A stretch of DNA of 64,000 nt from Inia geoffrensis (GCA_036417435.1 CM070901.1:7476001-7540000), one strand, 5' to 3'; counted from the stretch's first letter, positions 38,110-48,456 are shown. The notes: generated by a model not told the origin, from the letters alone. Numbers and translations: made by a program.

Positions 38110-38905
38110 AAAAAGAGTTAAGGAAATGGCATCAGCTGAGGGATGTAAGAGGTAATGGGGCACAGACTAACTTGAACTATTTGTCCTTAAACAGGCAGCT
38201 TAGAATAGAAGAGCTTAACATTTAACCAGTACCAAGATACTATTTCCTGGAAGAATACAGTGAATAATAAAGAGATTCACACAGAAAGGACATGCAATGT
38301 CCTACACATAATACATTATTTCTAAAATGTTTAATAAATGAATCTTGAATGATGAACTAACCATTTAAAAAGCAAAAATAAAACAAACAAAATGTATGCT
38401 GGGGAAGCCTGAAGATTCAAGAGAGAGAAATCTGAATAACTAGAGAAAAAAATTGATCCCAGTATAAATTAGTAACAAGGTATATAATTTGTTCTGAAAA
38501 TTATTTGTTACTTTTTAACTTTATAATATACATTTTACATAGTATATGTAGAAACGCTAAATAATTTGTGTCACATATAAAATATATATATGTTTTAATT
38601 TATTAAAAGGAGCGGGTGAACATTTTAAATAGTAATATTCCTGTTTCCTCCTTTCTTGTTTACGCATGAAAAGCCTGGCCACAGTAACTATACTTAATGA
38701 ACAATCATCAATCACCTGCTGGCAGATGCTAGCAATAAAAGCAGAGTACATAGGAGGAATTTCACAGTGACACTGGAATAGCACTGAAACTTCAAGTTCT
38801 TTGAAGTGATGGAAAAGTTCAGAAAGACATTGAACGCAGAGAAGTAAAAATGCAACTTTAAAATGCTACCAAGTCATAGAGGAAACGAGTTTTTTCATTT
38901 ATCCT
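38110..38905. other. Unique sequence, nothing recognised
   Basis: AT-rich, with no frame or repeat family assigned. Confidence 0.4.
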
Positions 38906-38908
38906 TCT

Positions 38909-38950
38909 GGCTCTCTTAAGCTCTTACTCTAATAAGAGCTTAAGGGAGCC
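38909..38950. other. 42-nt strong hairpin
   Basis: Arms 38909-38926 (ggctctcttaagctctta) and 38933-38950 (taagagcttaagggagcc) pair over 18 bp with a single mismatch around the 6-nt loop ctctaa. It is shorter than a usual microRNA precursor, and its role is unknown. Confidence 0.75.
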
Positions 38951-39004
38951 TCTGCATCTCTGTTGCAGAATTTGTAATGGCTTTAAATTAGTGCCTCTGT
39001 GACC

Positions 39005-39063
39005 AACTCTAATTTTTCCCCCTGAACTGTTATATGCTTAAGGGCAGAGATTATATCATGTAT

Positions 39064-39096
<33 letters not shown>

Positions 39097-39165
39097 GTGT
39101 GTGACTCTAGTGCCCAGCAGAGAACCCAGCATTTCATGGATGTTGAAGAAAGGTCTGTAGCATGT
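39005..39165 (+). mobile_element. L2 3' end interrupted by (TG)n
   Basis: 'cttaagggcagagattatatc' and 'atgtattttgtct', then the TG tract, then 'tctagtgcccagcagagaac' and 'cagcatttcatggatgtt' follow the L2 terminal order ('gagggcagggaccatgtc ... ccccagtgcctggcac ... agtaggtgctcaat'). Confidence 0.5.
39070..39102. repeat. (TG)n microsatellite
   Basis: About 15 TG units with one TTTG interruption, sitting inside the L2 tail. Confidence 0.95.
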
Positions 39166-39169
39166 TCGG

Positions 39170-39750
39170 GAGAGACAAAAAGAAAGGGCAGAAAGGCTAA
39201 TTTTTAAAAGCTCTTTCTAAAATGACTTTCTTTTTCAAGAATAGATTTCATGTACTTAACCAAGGCAGCTGTACGTTCTCATTTGTTGGTTTGTTTAGTT
39301 GTTACTATTTCCCACCACAAATATTGCAAATTAATTGAAGGCATATATTAATAATTGTATAAATGCAAGAGAAATATTTTTCTCACAGTTTTTTTCTTAT
39401 AAGGCTTACAAAGCATTGAGAATTTTACTTCAACAAGCTCATGAAATTCATAGATTATTTTAATGGTATAGACTCATATTAAAGAAGTCAATATATTACT
39501 AAGTAGGATTACCCGAAAGAAGCCTAATCCTGCAAATACATTTCCAGGGAGGTAAAAAATCATAATGCTCAGAATTTTAGAAAGAGATTATTAGGAGTTC
39601 ATGGTCCTAATAATCTGCAGATAATATGATTTTCTTGAAATCTATGTATTACAATGCATTGATTGAAAATAATATCTTCTTATATTTAAGTTTACACAAT
39701 ACTTTAAAAAATTATCAGATGTGTGGATAGCACAAGGAACTCTACTCATA
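39170..39750. other. Unique AT-rich sequence, nothing recognised
   Basis: No repeat or frame supported. Confidence 0.4.
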
Positions 39751-39754
39751 ACTA

Positions 39755-40190
39755 CCCTTTGAATGTACGAAGTTAGCTCAATCTCAGCAAACTTCAAATT
39801 TTCTTATGATTTTTCCCACCAAACCTATCTTCCAATATTCAACATCTCTGGAAATGGCCCATCGTCCACCATCCTGCAGGCCAGAAACCAAGACTTGTTC
39901 TTGACTTCATGCTTCACACCCAATCTGTCCCTGAACCCGTCAGTTGTACCTCCAAAATACTCTCTCAGACTTACAGTTATTCTCTATTTTTATTACCACT
40001 ATCATCCTAATTCAATTTTTAAATAACTTTGACCTGAACTACTTTACTTCCTCATATACTGGTCTTTCTCCCTCTATATTGATCCCTACGAATCCATTTT
40101 CCAGACCACAGCCAGAATAATCTCACCAAAACACTCATCTAGTCCAGTCTGTGGTGATCCTCCTAGATCTCTTCTCCTAGGGTAAAGCAA
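39755..40190 (+). mobile_element. L2 LINE fragment (probable)
   Basis: Pyrimidine-rich sense L2-like stretch: 'gttgtacctccaaaatactc', 'tgacctgaactactttac', 'ctggtctttctccctc', 'cattttccagaccacagcca' and 'agaataatctcaccaaaac'. These follow L2 blocks 'ttctaccttcaaaatat', 'ctggtctccctgcttcc' and 'ccacacagcagccagagtgatc'. Confidence 0.6.
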
Positions 40191-40364
40191 TTGTTTATTT
40201 TTCTATGCATTTGCATGTTAAAATAATTAAAATAATATGATGGATGTGCATATAGACTATCAGCCTTTGTTTGTATTTACACAGTATTCTGTGTTGAGCA
40301 TTTTGAGGACATAATTTTTACAAAAAGCTATTAGTAATGACAATGTTGATTATAATATTTGCTA

Positions 40365-40555
40365 ACTTTAATTGAATGGCTTACATGTGCTAATGCAACT
40401 AATACTCCCAACAAACCCATGAATGAAGAACTATTATGATCTACACGTATAGATGAGAAAAGCAAGAAAAATACAGACATTCAGTGCTTTCCCAGAGTTA
40501 ATGAAGAGGCCAGGATGTGAACCCAGTCCAGAGCCTGAGCTATAGTAGTTGCTCA
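40365..40555 (-). mobile_element. MIR SINE, antisense
   Basis: 'actcccaacaaacccatgaa', 'gaactattatgatctac', 'atagatgagaaaagcaag', 'ttcccagagttaatgaag' and 'caggatgtgaacccagtcc' match antisense MIR order ('ctcacaacaaccctatga ... tactattattatcccc ... acagatgaggaaactg ... gccagattcgaacccag'). Confidence 0.75.
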
Positions 40556-40559
40556 GTTT

Positions 40560-40885
40560 ATATGTGTGTAATAATAAATAAAGACTTCTTGGGGGGAAAG
40601 AAGAAACTTAGGATGTGAAGTTCTTTTGTAAATATTTTTATTAGTTTTAAAACTCATCTTTTTATTAGTAGTAGTTATTTAATTATAAATAAATAATTAA
40701 TAATCTGAAACACTGTGACCCCTTGCAAGTCCTTCCCTTACAAACGTTTTTATTCATAAAATGCTTATTTCCAAGCTATTAAAGTCAATTAAAAAAAAAT
40801 CTATTTTCCTATCCTGGAAGTAGAATAATGGAAATAGGCTTAACACCTCAGGGCAGGCTGTGGTTACGGCTACATTAACCAATCT
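40560..40885. other. Unique AT-rich sequence, nothing recognised
   Basis: Leads into the less AT-rich island at about 40850-41850. Confidence 0.4.
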
Positions 40886-40889
40886 GCAC

Positions 40890-41102
40890 AAAAGTACAAC
40901 CAACTCTTGGTCTGATCAATCCTATTCCAGAGACACTTGCCACCTGCGAAGAAAGCTGAACATTCTCCCCTACCCTGTGCTGTTGTCACAGTGATGGAGA
41001 CAAGGGGTCAGGTTGCATTATAAGGCACTGCGGAGCTGGCATTTGGCATGCTGTAGAGGCTACTCTTGGCTCTGTTCTGGAACAGTGATATCTGAGACAT
41101 AG
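40890..41102 (+). promoter_or_regulatory. Candidate TATA promoter and first exon (speculative)
   Basis: A repeat-free, less AT-rich stretch carries a CCAAT-box-like 'attaaccaatc' at about 40874-40884, a TATA-like 'attataagg' at 41018-41026, and about 75 bp downstream of it an exon/donor-like 'gacatag|gtaggt' (exon end 41102, GT at 41103). If the TATA is used, transcription would start near 41045-41055 and the first exon would be short and non-coding. No gene was recognised and no matching downstream coding exon lies in the window. An acceptor-like 'ttctttccttctcgcag' occurs at about 41601-41617. Each motif alone is common by chance; the call rests on their spacing and the absence of repeats. 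Confidence 0.25.
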
Positions 41103-43530
41103 GTAGGTATCACTAAATCACCTAAAATATAACTTGCATTTTTTAGCATCACTGTTGTTATATGTCTTCTCGCTCCAGTTTTATCACAAATATAGAGGAA
41201 GGCGTCTCACAATTACCATCTTCCTTTTTTCCTATGCTTCGCTGTACCTCTAGCTGACTTCATGAAGTCGTGCTCCAAAATAATGTGTTTTCTTTCTGAA
41301 TATTCTACGTTCTGCTGTTTTCAAATGATTTCAACCGAAAGTTGGTGAGGAAAGAGGTCACAGGATGAGGGAAATTCTGCTCAGACCAGGTATAATCCAA
41401 GAAGGTGACGCAATCCTGAATTTTGCAGGGACAGTGTTTCTTCATTTTGCTGATACTTGACACAGTTTATTCTCTGCATATGTTTTCTCAGCTTCTTCTG
41501 TTTACTGGGAGCTAAACCCACAACCCTGCAGGAAATATGATATTCCTGCTAGAGAGTCACTACTACTACCTTAGGTGGATCACTTGAGCTATTCATGGCT
41601 TCTTTCCTTCTCGCAGGGTCCAGGTATCAGGTGGGAAATTTAACCTTCTTTCTCAGGCTGGGAGGAAATTGTGTACTTAAGAGTTGCCAGTCTCTTCATT
41701 TCTATGCAAGCTATTTTCCAAAAAGGAAATACATAGGACCGCTTCCTCAGATATACTTTCTGTTGCCGGTACATGAAGCAGAACGTTTGGTTGTCAGGCT
41801 CCCCACTGACTCAACAAATTTACTTTGTTGATTTCAGAGGGAGAGGCTGAAAACTGATGAATCCAACATGTAAAAAAATGTATTTTTAAAGTTACCAGGA
41901 TGATACTTTTTGTCTGTCTCTTTAAAATCATTATCTTCAGTTTTTGTTTGTTTTGTTTTAAGTGGGGGAGAGGACACATCTATCCTCCCTCATTATTTGA
42001 TATTTATGTAAAATTAAAGGAGGGACAGAATTTGTTCCGTCTATGTTTTAACTTGGCAAAATGAATCTGCCTTGTCTGGGATTTGATATACCATTGGCTA
42101 AAAGAGAGCCACTCTAAATTTAAATTAAAGTTCAGAGAGTGAAATTCAGGAGTTTAGATTCTTAGATCCTAGTCCTTGAAGACACATCACTTCACAAAAG
42201 GCAATTTTTCCGTATTTGTAATGAGATTCATCATTTAAAGTGAGGCAACTTTTCAATGAAGACGATATGAACATTATTTAAGTCAGAATATTGGCTACAA
42301 TAATGCACTGTACAAGCTAAAAAATGACAGAAATTATAAACAAACTAAACTTGCTCTGATTTACTACTGACAGGAAGATTCAAACACCCCTGTAATGGGA
42401 CTTTTCAATCTGAGAATTGCCATTCGTTAGACAGGACAGTTGGGTACAGAATGAAAATTTGTAATGCTAAGGAGAGGAAAGTAGGGGAATTGAAAGTCAT
42501 TCATCATTGTAACACTTCCCTGTAGACTAAGCAGAGATAAAGGATTCTGTTCACATAAGAATTTCCAGTTTTTGAAAAGCTAAGTTGTTTCTCTTCTATA
42601 ATATTGTATTGGAACTCATGAAGTGTTTGCAGATAAAAGTGATAGAGTTTAGGAGTTTATGAAAAATAGTTCCTGTGATTACCCACAATTGAATTCTGTA
42701 TTGTAAAAATGAATAATATGGGGAAATAGTTTCTTACAATGTCAATAAATATTTATCTCACAAGTGATCCACGTGACCACAGAAAACTGTGTCAAGATAT
42801 GAAGTAATGTTAGCCCACGTAGCAAATTTATGAAGTACACATCATTTATGTAGTAAACTGTGGGTTCCCTTTGCCATTCCATGAATATGCTTCCTTGTTT
42901 TATATTTTTAAGCTGTGTTTCTGTTTCCCACTGAACAGGGTTCTCTGTATTAATTTAGACTCAGAAGTCAAGAGGTCAAATTTTAAACTTTCTTTTTGTT
43001 CAATATATGTTTACCTTGTGCAACCATACTCACATTTGCTGTTCATGCTTTGGCATAGGCAGTCTATGATTGATGAACTTTTAATTTTTGAGCAACCCAT
43101 CTGTGGAAATGAACTGTGAGGGTCATAGATATCCTAGAATCCTTACTGAAATTCTGTGCAATTTAAAATTCTTTGGAAGTCATTAAATTAGAGAAGCCTT
43201 CAAATTCACACACATACGCATGCACACATGCACACACAGGCCAAAATTCAACTAGTTCACAAAAAGAAACACCAGACAAGAAAGACTGATTATCTGGATT
43301 CTGATTTCTTTTTAGCTTAAAGTGCACAGCTCACTGCTGATTTATAGCAAAGGAAGTTTCACAATCTCATTACATCAACACATCTTTTACGGTAAATAAG
43401 TAAGTATAAAATTTAAGTTGGCCTTGCTGTCAAAGAATGATAATGTTTATATCTGTTATACACTGGAGGTTTGTTCCTAAAATCAGTAATGGCTAGGTAA
43501 CAGATAGAGATCTTAGACTGAAACACTTGA
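41103..43530. other. Unique island without recognised repeats
   Basis: About 2.4 kb with no transposon family recognised. It contains small open frames without motifs (41595-41831; 42871-43119) and a CA-rich patch at about 43207-43240. It is the longest repeat-free, less AT-rich stretch in the window and the best place to look for conserved non-coding or exonic sequence. Confidence 0.45.
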
Positions 43531-43534
43531 TTTT

Positions 43535-44428
43535 GATTTTCAACTCCATCTCAGAAAAGACAAGAGAGAAGTGTTGACAAGGATGTGAACAAAAGAGAAT
43601 TTCTGTACATTGTTGGTGGGAGTGTAAATTGTTAGAGTGACTATGTAAATCAATATGGAGATTACTCAAAGAACTAAAAATAGAACGGCCACGTGACCCA
43701 ATAATCCTGGGTATAATCAAATGACATGAAATCAGTACTCTGAAGAGATATCTGTGTTCCTATGTTCACTATAGCATCACTCACAATAGCTAAGATGTGG
43801 AAACAATCTAAATGTCTGTCAATGGATGAATGGATAAAGAAAATATTTTTATATATAGTATGCTATATAAGGCTACATTAATTTAAATATATATGTATAT
43901 AATATTATTTAGTCTTAAAAAAGAAGGCTATCCTGCCATTTGTGACAACATGGATGGTCCTGCTTAATTATGCTTCAGTAAAATTATGCTTAAGTAAAAT
44001 AAGCCAGATATAGAAAGGAAAAACTGCATGATCTCACTTATATGTGTGGAATCAAAAAAGGCAAATACACAGAATCAGAGAGTAGAATGGTGGTTCCCAG
44101 GAGCAGGGAGGTTGGGGAAATGAGGAAAGGGTCAAAGGGTACAAGCACAGTTATTTAGGATAAATAAGTCTAGAGATCTAATGTACAACATGATGACTAT
44201 TGTTACTAATACTATATTGAATACTGGAAGTTTGCGAAGAGAGTAGATTTTGGGTGTTCTTATCACACATAAACACACACAAAAATGGTAACTGTGGTGA
44301 GGAGATAGTATGTTAGTTTGACTGTAGTAATTATTTTACTATGTATATATATATATATCTCAAATTATCATGTTGTACACCTAAAGTACACAAAATTTTT
44401 ATTAAAAAATAAAATAAAATAAATAAGG
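43535..44428 (+). mobile_element. L1 LINE 3' part, sense
   Basis: 'tacattgttggtgggagtgt', 'tcactcacaatagctaagat', 'atgtctgtcaatggatgaat', 'gacaacatggatggtcctg', 'gtggttcccaggagcag', 'ctaatgtacaacatgatgac' and 'atcatgttgtacacctaaag' appear in order, ending in an A-rich (AATAA)n tail. It is 5'-truncated inside the ORF2 C-terminal region. A TA-rich stretch near 43850-43905 expands the 3'UTR. Confidence 0.93.
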
Positions 44429-44429
44429 C

Positions 44430-44985
44430 AAGCCTTTCCACTCCAACCATTCAAAAACATCCCTGTGATTTCCCTGGCATGACGTTTTTTCTCTAAGGTT
44501 GAACCACATTCTTAAATTACTTTCTTCCTGTTTTCTTCTTCAACCTTAGATGGCTGATCACTCTATTCTTAACTTGCCTGATTTCAGTCCAATGTTTAAA
44601 TGATTCTTTCAAATTCAAAACAGCTATAAGTATTTGTATATTTAACCATTTCAGGAATGCTAGGACATATTAAGAGAGCATCTGTAACACACATCTGCTT
44701 ATAAAAACATATGAGGAACTGTCATTTTATTTTGTACATTACAAGGTGTTTCTCATAACCCTACAAGATAAAAGACAGTCAAACTGATACTTAGACAAGT
44801 GGGAGGAGCACAACATTCATTTTGGTGCCCCAAATTACTAACCACCATTTAAATGATAAACTGTAATCTGCGGCAGAACATAAAATGTTTAAGGTACTTG
44901 GTGTGCAATGCAATGTGAGATACAGAATGCAGAACCACGATCTTGTATTCAGGCTTTTAAATGTTCAGATTTGCTTGGTAATGCA
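44430..44985. other. Unique sequence, nothing recognised
   Basis: Pyrimidine-rich at 44430-44570, then AT-rich. No repeat family or gene supported. Confidence 0.4.
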
Positions 44986-44994
44986 TACTTAGTC

Positions 44995-45350
44995 TTTAGA
45001 TTCCTTATTTATTCAACTAGTATTTATTCAGTGCTTGTCACAGAAGAGACACTGCCCAGGGTTAGAGATAAAACAATGAACAAGAGGTAGAGAGTTTTTG
45101 GCTTCAGTAAGTTTATACACCAGAAAAGGAAATGAACCGATAAATAGGTAATTCATATAAGGCAGCGTGAGAGTGTGATAAAAGTGGTAGAGATTGCCTG
45201 GAAGTGCACAATCAGGGGTGTGGGTGGGGAGGACACCCCGATTTGGGGAGTAAAGAAGGCCTCTGATTGCAAGTGCTCTTAAAAGAGAGGTTGAAAATGA
45301 GCCAAGGCTAGCCAAATAAAGTCTCCTAGTGTAAAGGAGGTAAGAAGTTC
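44995..45350 (-). mobile_element. L2 LINE 3' part, antisense
   Basis: 'attcaactagtatttattcag', 'cactgcccagggttagagat', 'aaaacaatgaacaagag' and 'ttcagtaagtttatacac' reproduce the antisense L2 terminus ('ttcaacaaatatttattga ... ggcactgttctaggcgctgg ... gaacaaaacagacaa ... ctcatggagcttacat'). 'gtaaagaaggcctctgattg' near 45250 matches the 'gaaggcctctctgaggag' block further in. A SINE ends it on the right. Confidence 0.65.
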
Positions 45351-45515
45351 TGCAAGGGGACACCGGTTTGTGCCCCGGTCCGGGGGAATCCCGCGTGCCG
45401 CGGAGCGGCTGGGCCCGTGAGCCATGGCCGCTGGGCCTGCGCGTCCGGAGCCTGTGCTCCGCAACGGGAGAGGCCACAACAGTGAGAGGCCCGCGTACCG
45501 CAAAAAAAAAAAAAA
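45351..45515 (+). mobile_element. 5'-truncated CHR-type SINE
   Basis: Lacks the tRNA-like head; it starts at 'gcaaggggacaccggtttgtg' and runs through 'cggtccggggg', 'cgcgtgccgcggagcggc' and 'gtgagaggcccgcgtac' to a 14-nt A-run (45502-45515). The flanks share 'ctgcaag' (45350-45356 region; 45522-45528) as a possible short target-site duplication. Loss of the head removes the internal pol III promoter. Confidence 0.93.
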
Positions 45516-45655
45516 GGAGGCCTGCAAGTGAAAAGATAAACACTTCTTTAAGGAACCAAAGTTATTTAGGACTACACATTAACGTTCATGTGAACAAATT
45601 AAGTTTTGTGAGTTTTTTCTTTTGTATGTACTGGCCAGTAACTGTATCGGCTGTG

Positions 45656-45764
45656 TGATGCTACGCCAGAGTTTTTTGGTTTTTTTTTTAAGTGGCTGAG
45701 TGCAAGTTTGATTCCACGTTCCTTTTTTTTTTTTTTTTGCGATATGCTAGGCCAGAGTTTTTGC
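45656..45764. repeat. Two related poly-T-associated segments
   Basis: 'gatgctacgccagagtttttt' (from 45656) and 'gatatgctaggccagagttttt' (from about 45741, shortened here) are near copies with adjoining T-runs, about 85 bp apart. This is a small tandem duplication with expanded T-runs. Confidence 0.5.
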
Positions 45765-45821
45765 ATTGATTTCCTACCCTTAAATAAACTAGTGCGTAAA
45801 TAAATATATACATTAAAAAAT

Positions 45822-46049
45822 AGCAAAATGGGCTTCCCTGGTGGCACAATGGTTGAGAGTCCGCCTGCCGATGCAAGGGACATGGGTTCGTGCCCCGGTC
45901 TGGGAAGATCCCACATGCCGCGGAACGGCTGGGCCCGTGAGCCATGGCCGCTGAGCCTGCGCGTCTGGAGCCTGTGCTCTGCAGTGGGAGAGGCCACAGC
46001 AGTGAGAGGCTCGCGTACCGCAAAAAAACCGCAAAAAAAAAGCAAAATG
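45822..46049 (+). mobile_element. CHR-type SINE with target-site duplication
   Basis: Full-length body 45831-46040: head 'ggcttccctggtggcacaa', 'gggttcgtgccccgg', 'catgccgcggaacggctgg', 'tcgcgtaccgc', then an A-run interrupted by 'ccgc'. It is flanked by agcaaaatg at 45822-45830 and 46041-46049. It lies about 315 bp downstream of another CHR SINE in the same orientation. Confidence 0.96.
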
Positions 46050-46214
46050 AAGACAACATGAGTATAACAGCAATACATATTTCATAGGAATATTCTCAGT
46101 AATAAATGTGTTAATATACATAATTCACTTAGAACCTGCTATGTGATACTTGATATATAAATATTAGATATTGTTTCCTTATTTAGTATTTTAATATTAC
46201 TACTATTAAGTATT

Positions 46215-46560
46215 ACTATGATTGGTGGGGGGAGTAACTACAAGATAGAGGAGTGACAATATTAGATGTGAATGTTACTAAAATCAGTGAGTCTGTAGTG
46301 TGAAAAATAAATCAGAGGATAATGATTAGGAGTTTCTCATAACCTTGACGTGGGTGGATGGTGACCTGGAGTGGAACAGTAGAGATTTGACAAAGAAAAT
46401 GAACAAGTTTAATAATTCTTCATAATAAGAATTATATGCAGATTTTGGTGACTGAACGTGATATAAACTGTCATCTTTGGGTGCTTAACTGAAGATGGGG
46501 CAGTGACAGTTATTAAAAATGGAGAGGACTGGCAGAGGATGACATTTGTAATGAGAAGAG
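46215..46560 (-). mobile_element. L2-like fragment, antisense (tentative)
   Basis: 'gacgtgggtggatggtgacc' and 'gaagatggggcagtgacag' resemble the antisense L2 blocks 'actgggtggatggtggtgcc' and 'tgagatggggaa'. Very weak; it could be unique sequence. Confidence 0.25.
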
Positions 46561-46567
46561 GATTGTT

Positions 46568-46952
46568 TTAGACCACTAAGCCTGCTGAAACAAAATACCA
46601 TAGACTGGGTGGCTTATAAATAGCTGAAATTTATTGCTCATAATTCTGGAGGCTGGAAGTCCAAGATCAGGATGCAGCCTAACTGGGCTCTAGTGAGAGC
46701 CCTCCCTGGTTGAAGATGACTTCTGGCTGTGTCCTCCCATGGTGGAAGAGGGAAGGAGCTTTCAGGTGTCTCTTTCATAAAAACACTAATATAATTCATG
46801 AGGGCTCTACCCTCAAGACCCAAGCACCTCCCAAAGAGGCTCCACCTCCTAATAGCATTACAATGGGCATTAGGATTTCACATATGAGTTTGGCCATTAG
46901 GATTTCACATATGAGTTTGGAGGGGGGCATAAACATTTAAACCATATCAGTG
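46568..46952 (-). mobile_element. MLT1-type MaLR LTR, antisense
   Basis: Clear antisense LTR: 'aagcctgctgaaacaaaatac', 'catagactgggtggcttata', 'attctggaggctggaagtcc', 'ctgtgtcctcccatggtgg', 'cttttcataaaaacactaat'-like text, 'cacctcccaaagaggctcc' and 'ggatttcacatatgagtttg'. No second LTR or internal region is visible, so it is a solo LTR. It contains an internal 27-bp tandem duplication at 46868-46920. Confidence 0.85.
46868..46920. repeat. 27-bp tandem duplication inside the MLT1 LTR
   Basis: 'cattaggatttcacatatga' and the bases after it occur at 46868 and again at 46895 (period 27 bp, essentially identical). It duplicates the LTR's own sequence, so it post-dates the insertion. Confidence 0.9.
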
Positions 46953-46996
46953 ATGAAGTCAGTTTTGATATAGACATTTGTACAAACTATGAAGCA

Positions 46997-47035
46997 TATA
47001 TATATATTTATATATATATAAATATTTATATATAT
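46997..47035. repeat. (TA)n-rich low-complexity tract
   Basis: TA repeats with TTTA interruptions, next to the 132-bp-spaced duplication. Confidence 0.85.
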
Positions 47036-47207
47036 GTGTATGAGAGACTATTTCAAGAATGATGTGTTATCCAAATACATAAGAATGTATTTATAATATA
47101 TATAATGTATTTATAATATTTATATAATGTATTTATATATGTATTTATAATATTTATATATACATATGTGTATGAGAGACTATTTCAAGAATGATGTATT
47201 ATCCAAA
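47034..47207 (+). repeat. 132-bp-period local duplication
   Basis: A 42-bp segment starting atgtgtatgagagactattt occurs at 47034-47075 and 47166-47207, differing at one base (gtgttat/gtattat). The sequence between is AT-rich and itself made of repeated 'aatgtatttataatatttat'-like units. Confidence 0.88.
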
Positions 47208-47214
47208 ACCGTCA

Positions 47215-48165
47215 AATTAGAAAAGTCAAGCAAATTAGAATTAGAAAAACCTTTGGATTCAGCAAGCATAGCTTCACTGTGTGATTTCTAGACTTAATGA
47301 ATTTAGAGATGAATTTCTCCTTGGTTCTAAAGCAGAAATAAGAGAAATTTCCACAACTAGGGTGATATATGGAAGAAAAGACAAGGTCTTCATACAAAAT
47401 GGGATAACTTCATGTATATTTAAATGCCAATGAGTAGAATAAAATGAAAGACACATACTGAATATCATAGAGAACAAGGAATAACCAAAGGTATAGTGCT
47501 AACAGGTGGAAATTCATGCATAGACAGGGAGATGTACCTTTATTGGGAGAATGGGCACTACTTTCATTGTAACATGAGGGAAGTAGAAAGGGATGGTGCA
47601 GAAAACAACAAAGTTTTCTTGGCTAGAAGGCTGTCTTTCTGTCTGCTATAAAAACTATCTTATCCATATTGCTTGGGTGACCATCACAGCTCCTATACAA
47701 TATCCATGAGAGAGAAAGAAAAAGTGTTGGACAATTGAAACCATAATATTTTGAAATTAAAATAGATGGATTAGAAACAAAGATGTTCGGTTCATCATTC
47801 TACATTAATCAGGTAGGGTTTAGAGGCAGGATTAGTGATAAATTGTGGAAGTGCTTAGCAATCTGACAATTACACCTTTAGGGCCTAATGAACTAAAAAG
47901 GGTATACAGTTCCTGCTGGTTTTATCTGGCTACTTCACTCCTGCAACACCCAAGATATATTCAGGCCCGAAATGAAGAGAGTCTAAGGTATTCAGCATCC
48001 ATTAGTTCATGATCAAGACTCATAATATTGATAATCTTGTGGTTTGCTTGCATTTTTCCCCCCTCCATGTTGTAACAGGAGAGGAGTTGCAAACATATCT
48101 TTAATAGTATTGTATACCTTATACAAGTTTTGGATTTATATGTGAGAGATAAGGCTCACTGATTA
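47215..48165. other. Unique AT-rich sequence, nothing recognised
   Basis: No repeat family or frame supported. Confidence 0.4.
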
Positions 48166-48170
48166 ATTTT

Positions 48171-48216
48171 AAATAGACTATATATATATGTATATACATA
48201 TATATATAGTCTATTT
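48171..48216. repeat. Perfect 46-bp palindrome
   Basis: The sequence from aaatagactatatatatatg to ...atagtctattt equals its own reverse complement over all 46 bases, with the centre between 48193 and 48194. The non-TA ends (aaatagact / agtctattt) show it is more than a simple TA run. Able to form a cruciform. Confidence 0.95.
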
Positions 48217-48223
48217 ATTTGCA

Positions 48224-48420
48224 CTTTTGGCAAATTTATCAACTATTTTGGCCATATAATTTGAGAACCAAGCTTAAGAAGTGTTGTGGAAATTCCTGGT
48301 CTCCTTCTGTCAGCCTCATCCTTATCAGTCTTCATGGCCAGGAGTGAGATCTGGAAATCCCATTCAGAACGAATAGAAGGAAAAACCACTTCTGATAAAC
48401 TAACCTTGCTCTTTACCTGA

Positions 48421-48424
<4 letters not shown>
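48224..48424 (+). repeat. 200-bp duplication, copy 1
   Basis: Begins 'cttttggcaaatttatcaac' and ends 'ctttacctgaga'. It matches 50200-50406 in direct orientation at around 90% by eye, sharing 'ccatataatttgagaacc', 'aagcttaagaagtg' and 'cacttctgataaactaacct'. It is flanked on the left by a 46-bp palindrome and on the right by an (AT)n tract; copy 2 has neither. No known family recognised. Confidence 0.85.

Positions 48425-48454
<30 letters not shown>
48423..48454. repeat. (AT)n microsatellite
   Basis: About 16 perfect AT units directly at the right edge of duplication copy 1. Confidence 0.95.

Positions 48455-48456
<2 letters not shown>

Noticed and set aside
41595..41831. 78-codon frame starting ATG near an acceptor-like site
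   Set aside because: No recognisable domain, and the length is within chance expectation for this composition; kept only as context for the candidate promoter.
45028..45543. 171-codon minus-strand open frame, the longest outside L1 ORF2
   Set aside because: Its first half reads a CHR SINE backwards and the rest crosses L2; the GC-rich SINE lacks stops in several frames. No protein family signature.
45599..46121. Overlapping 102-159-codon minus-strand and 77-codon plus-strand frames
   Set aside because: All are readings of the CHR SINE at 45831-46040 and flanking T-runs. The recurring peptide patterns at four SINE loci confirm the source.
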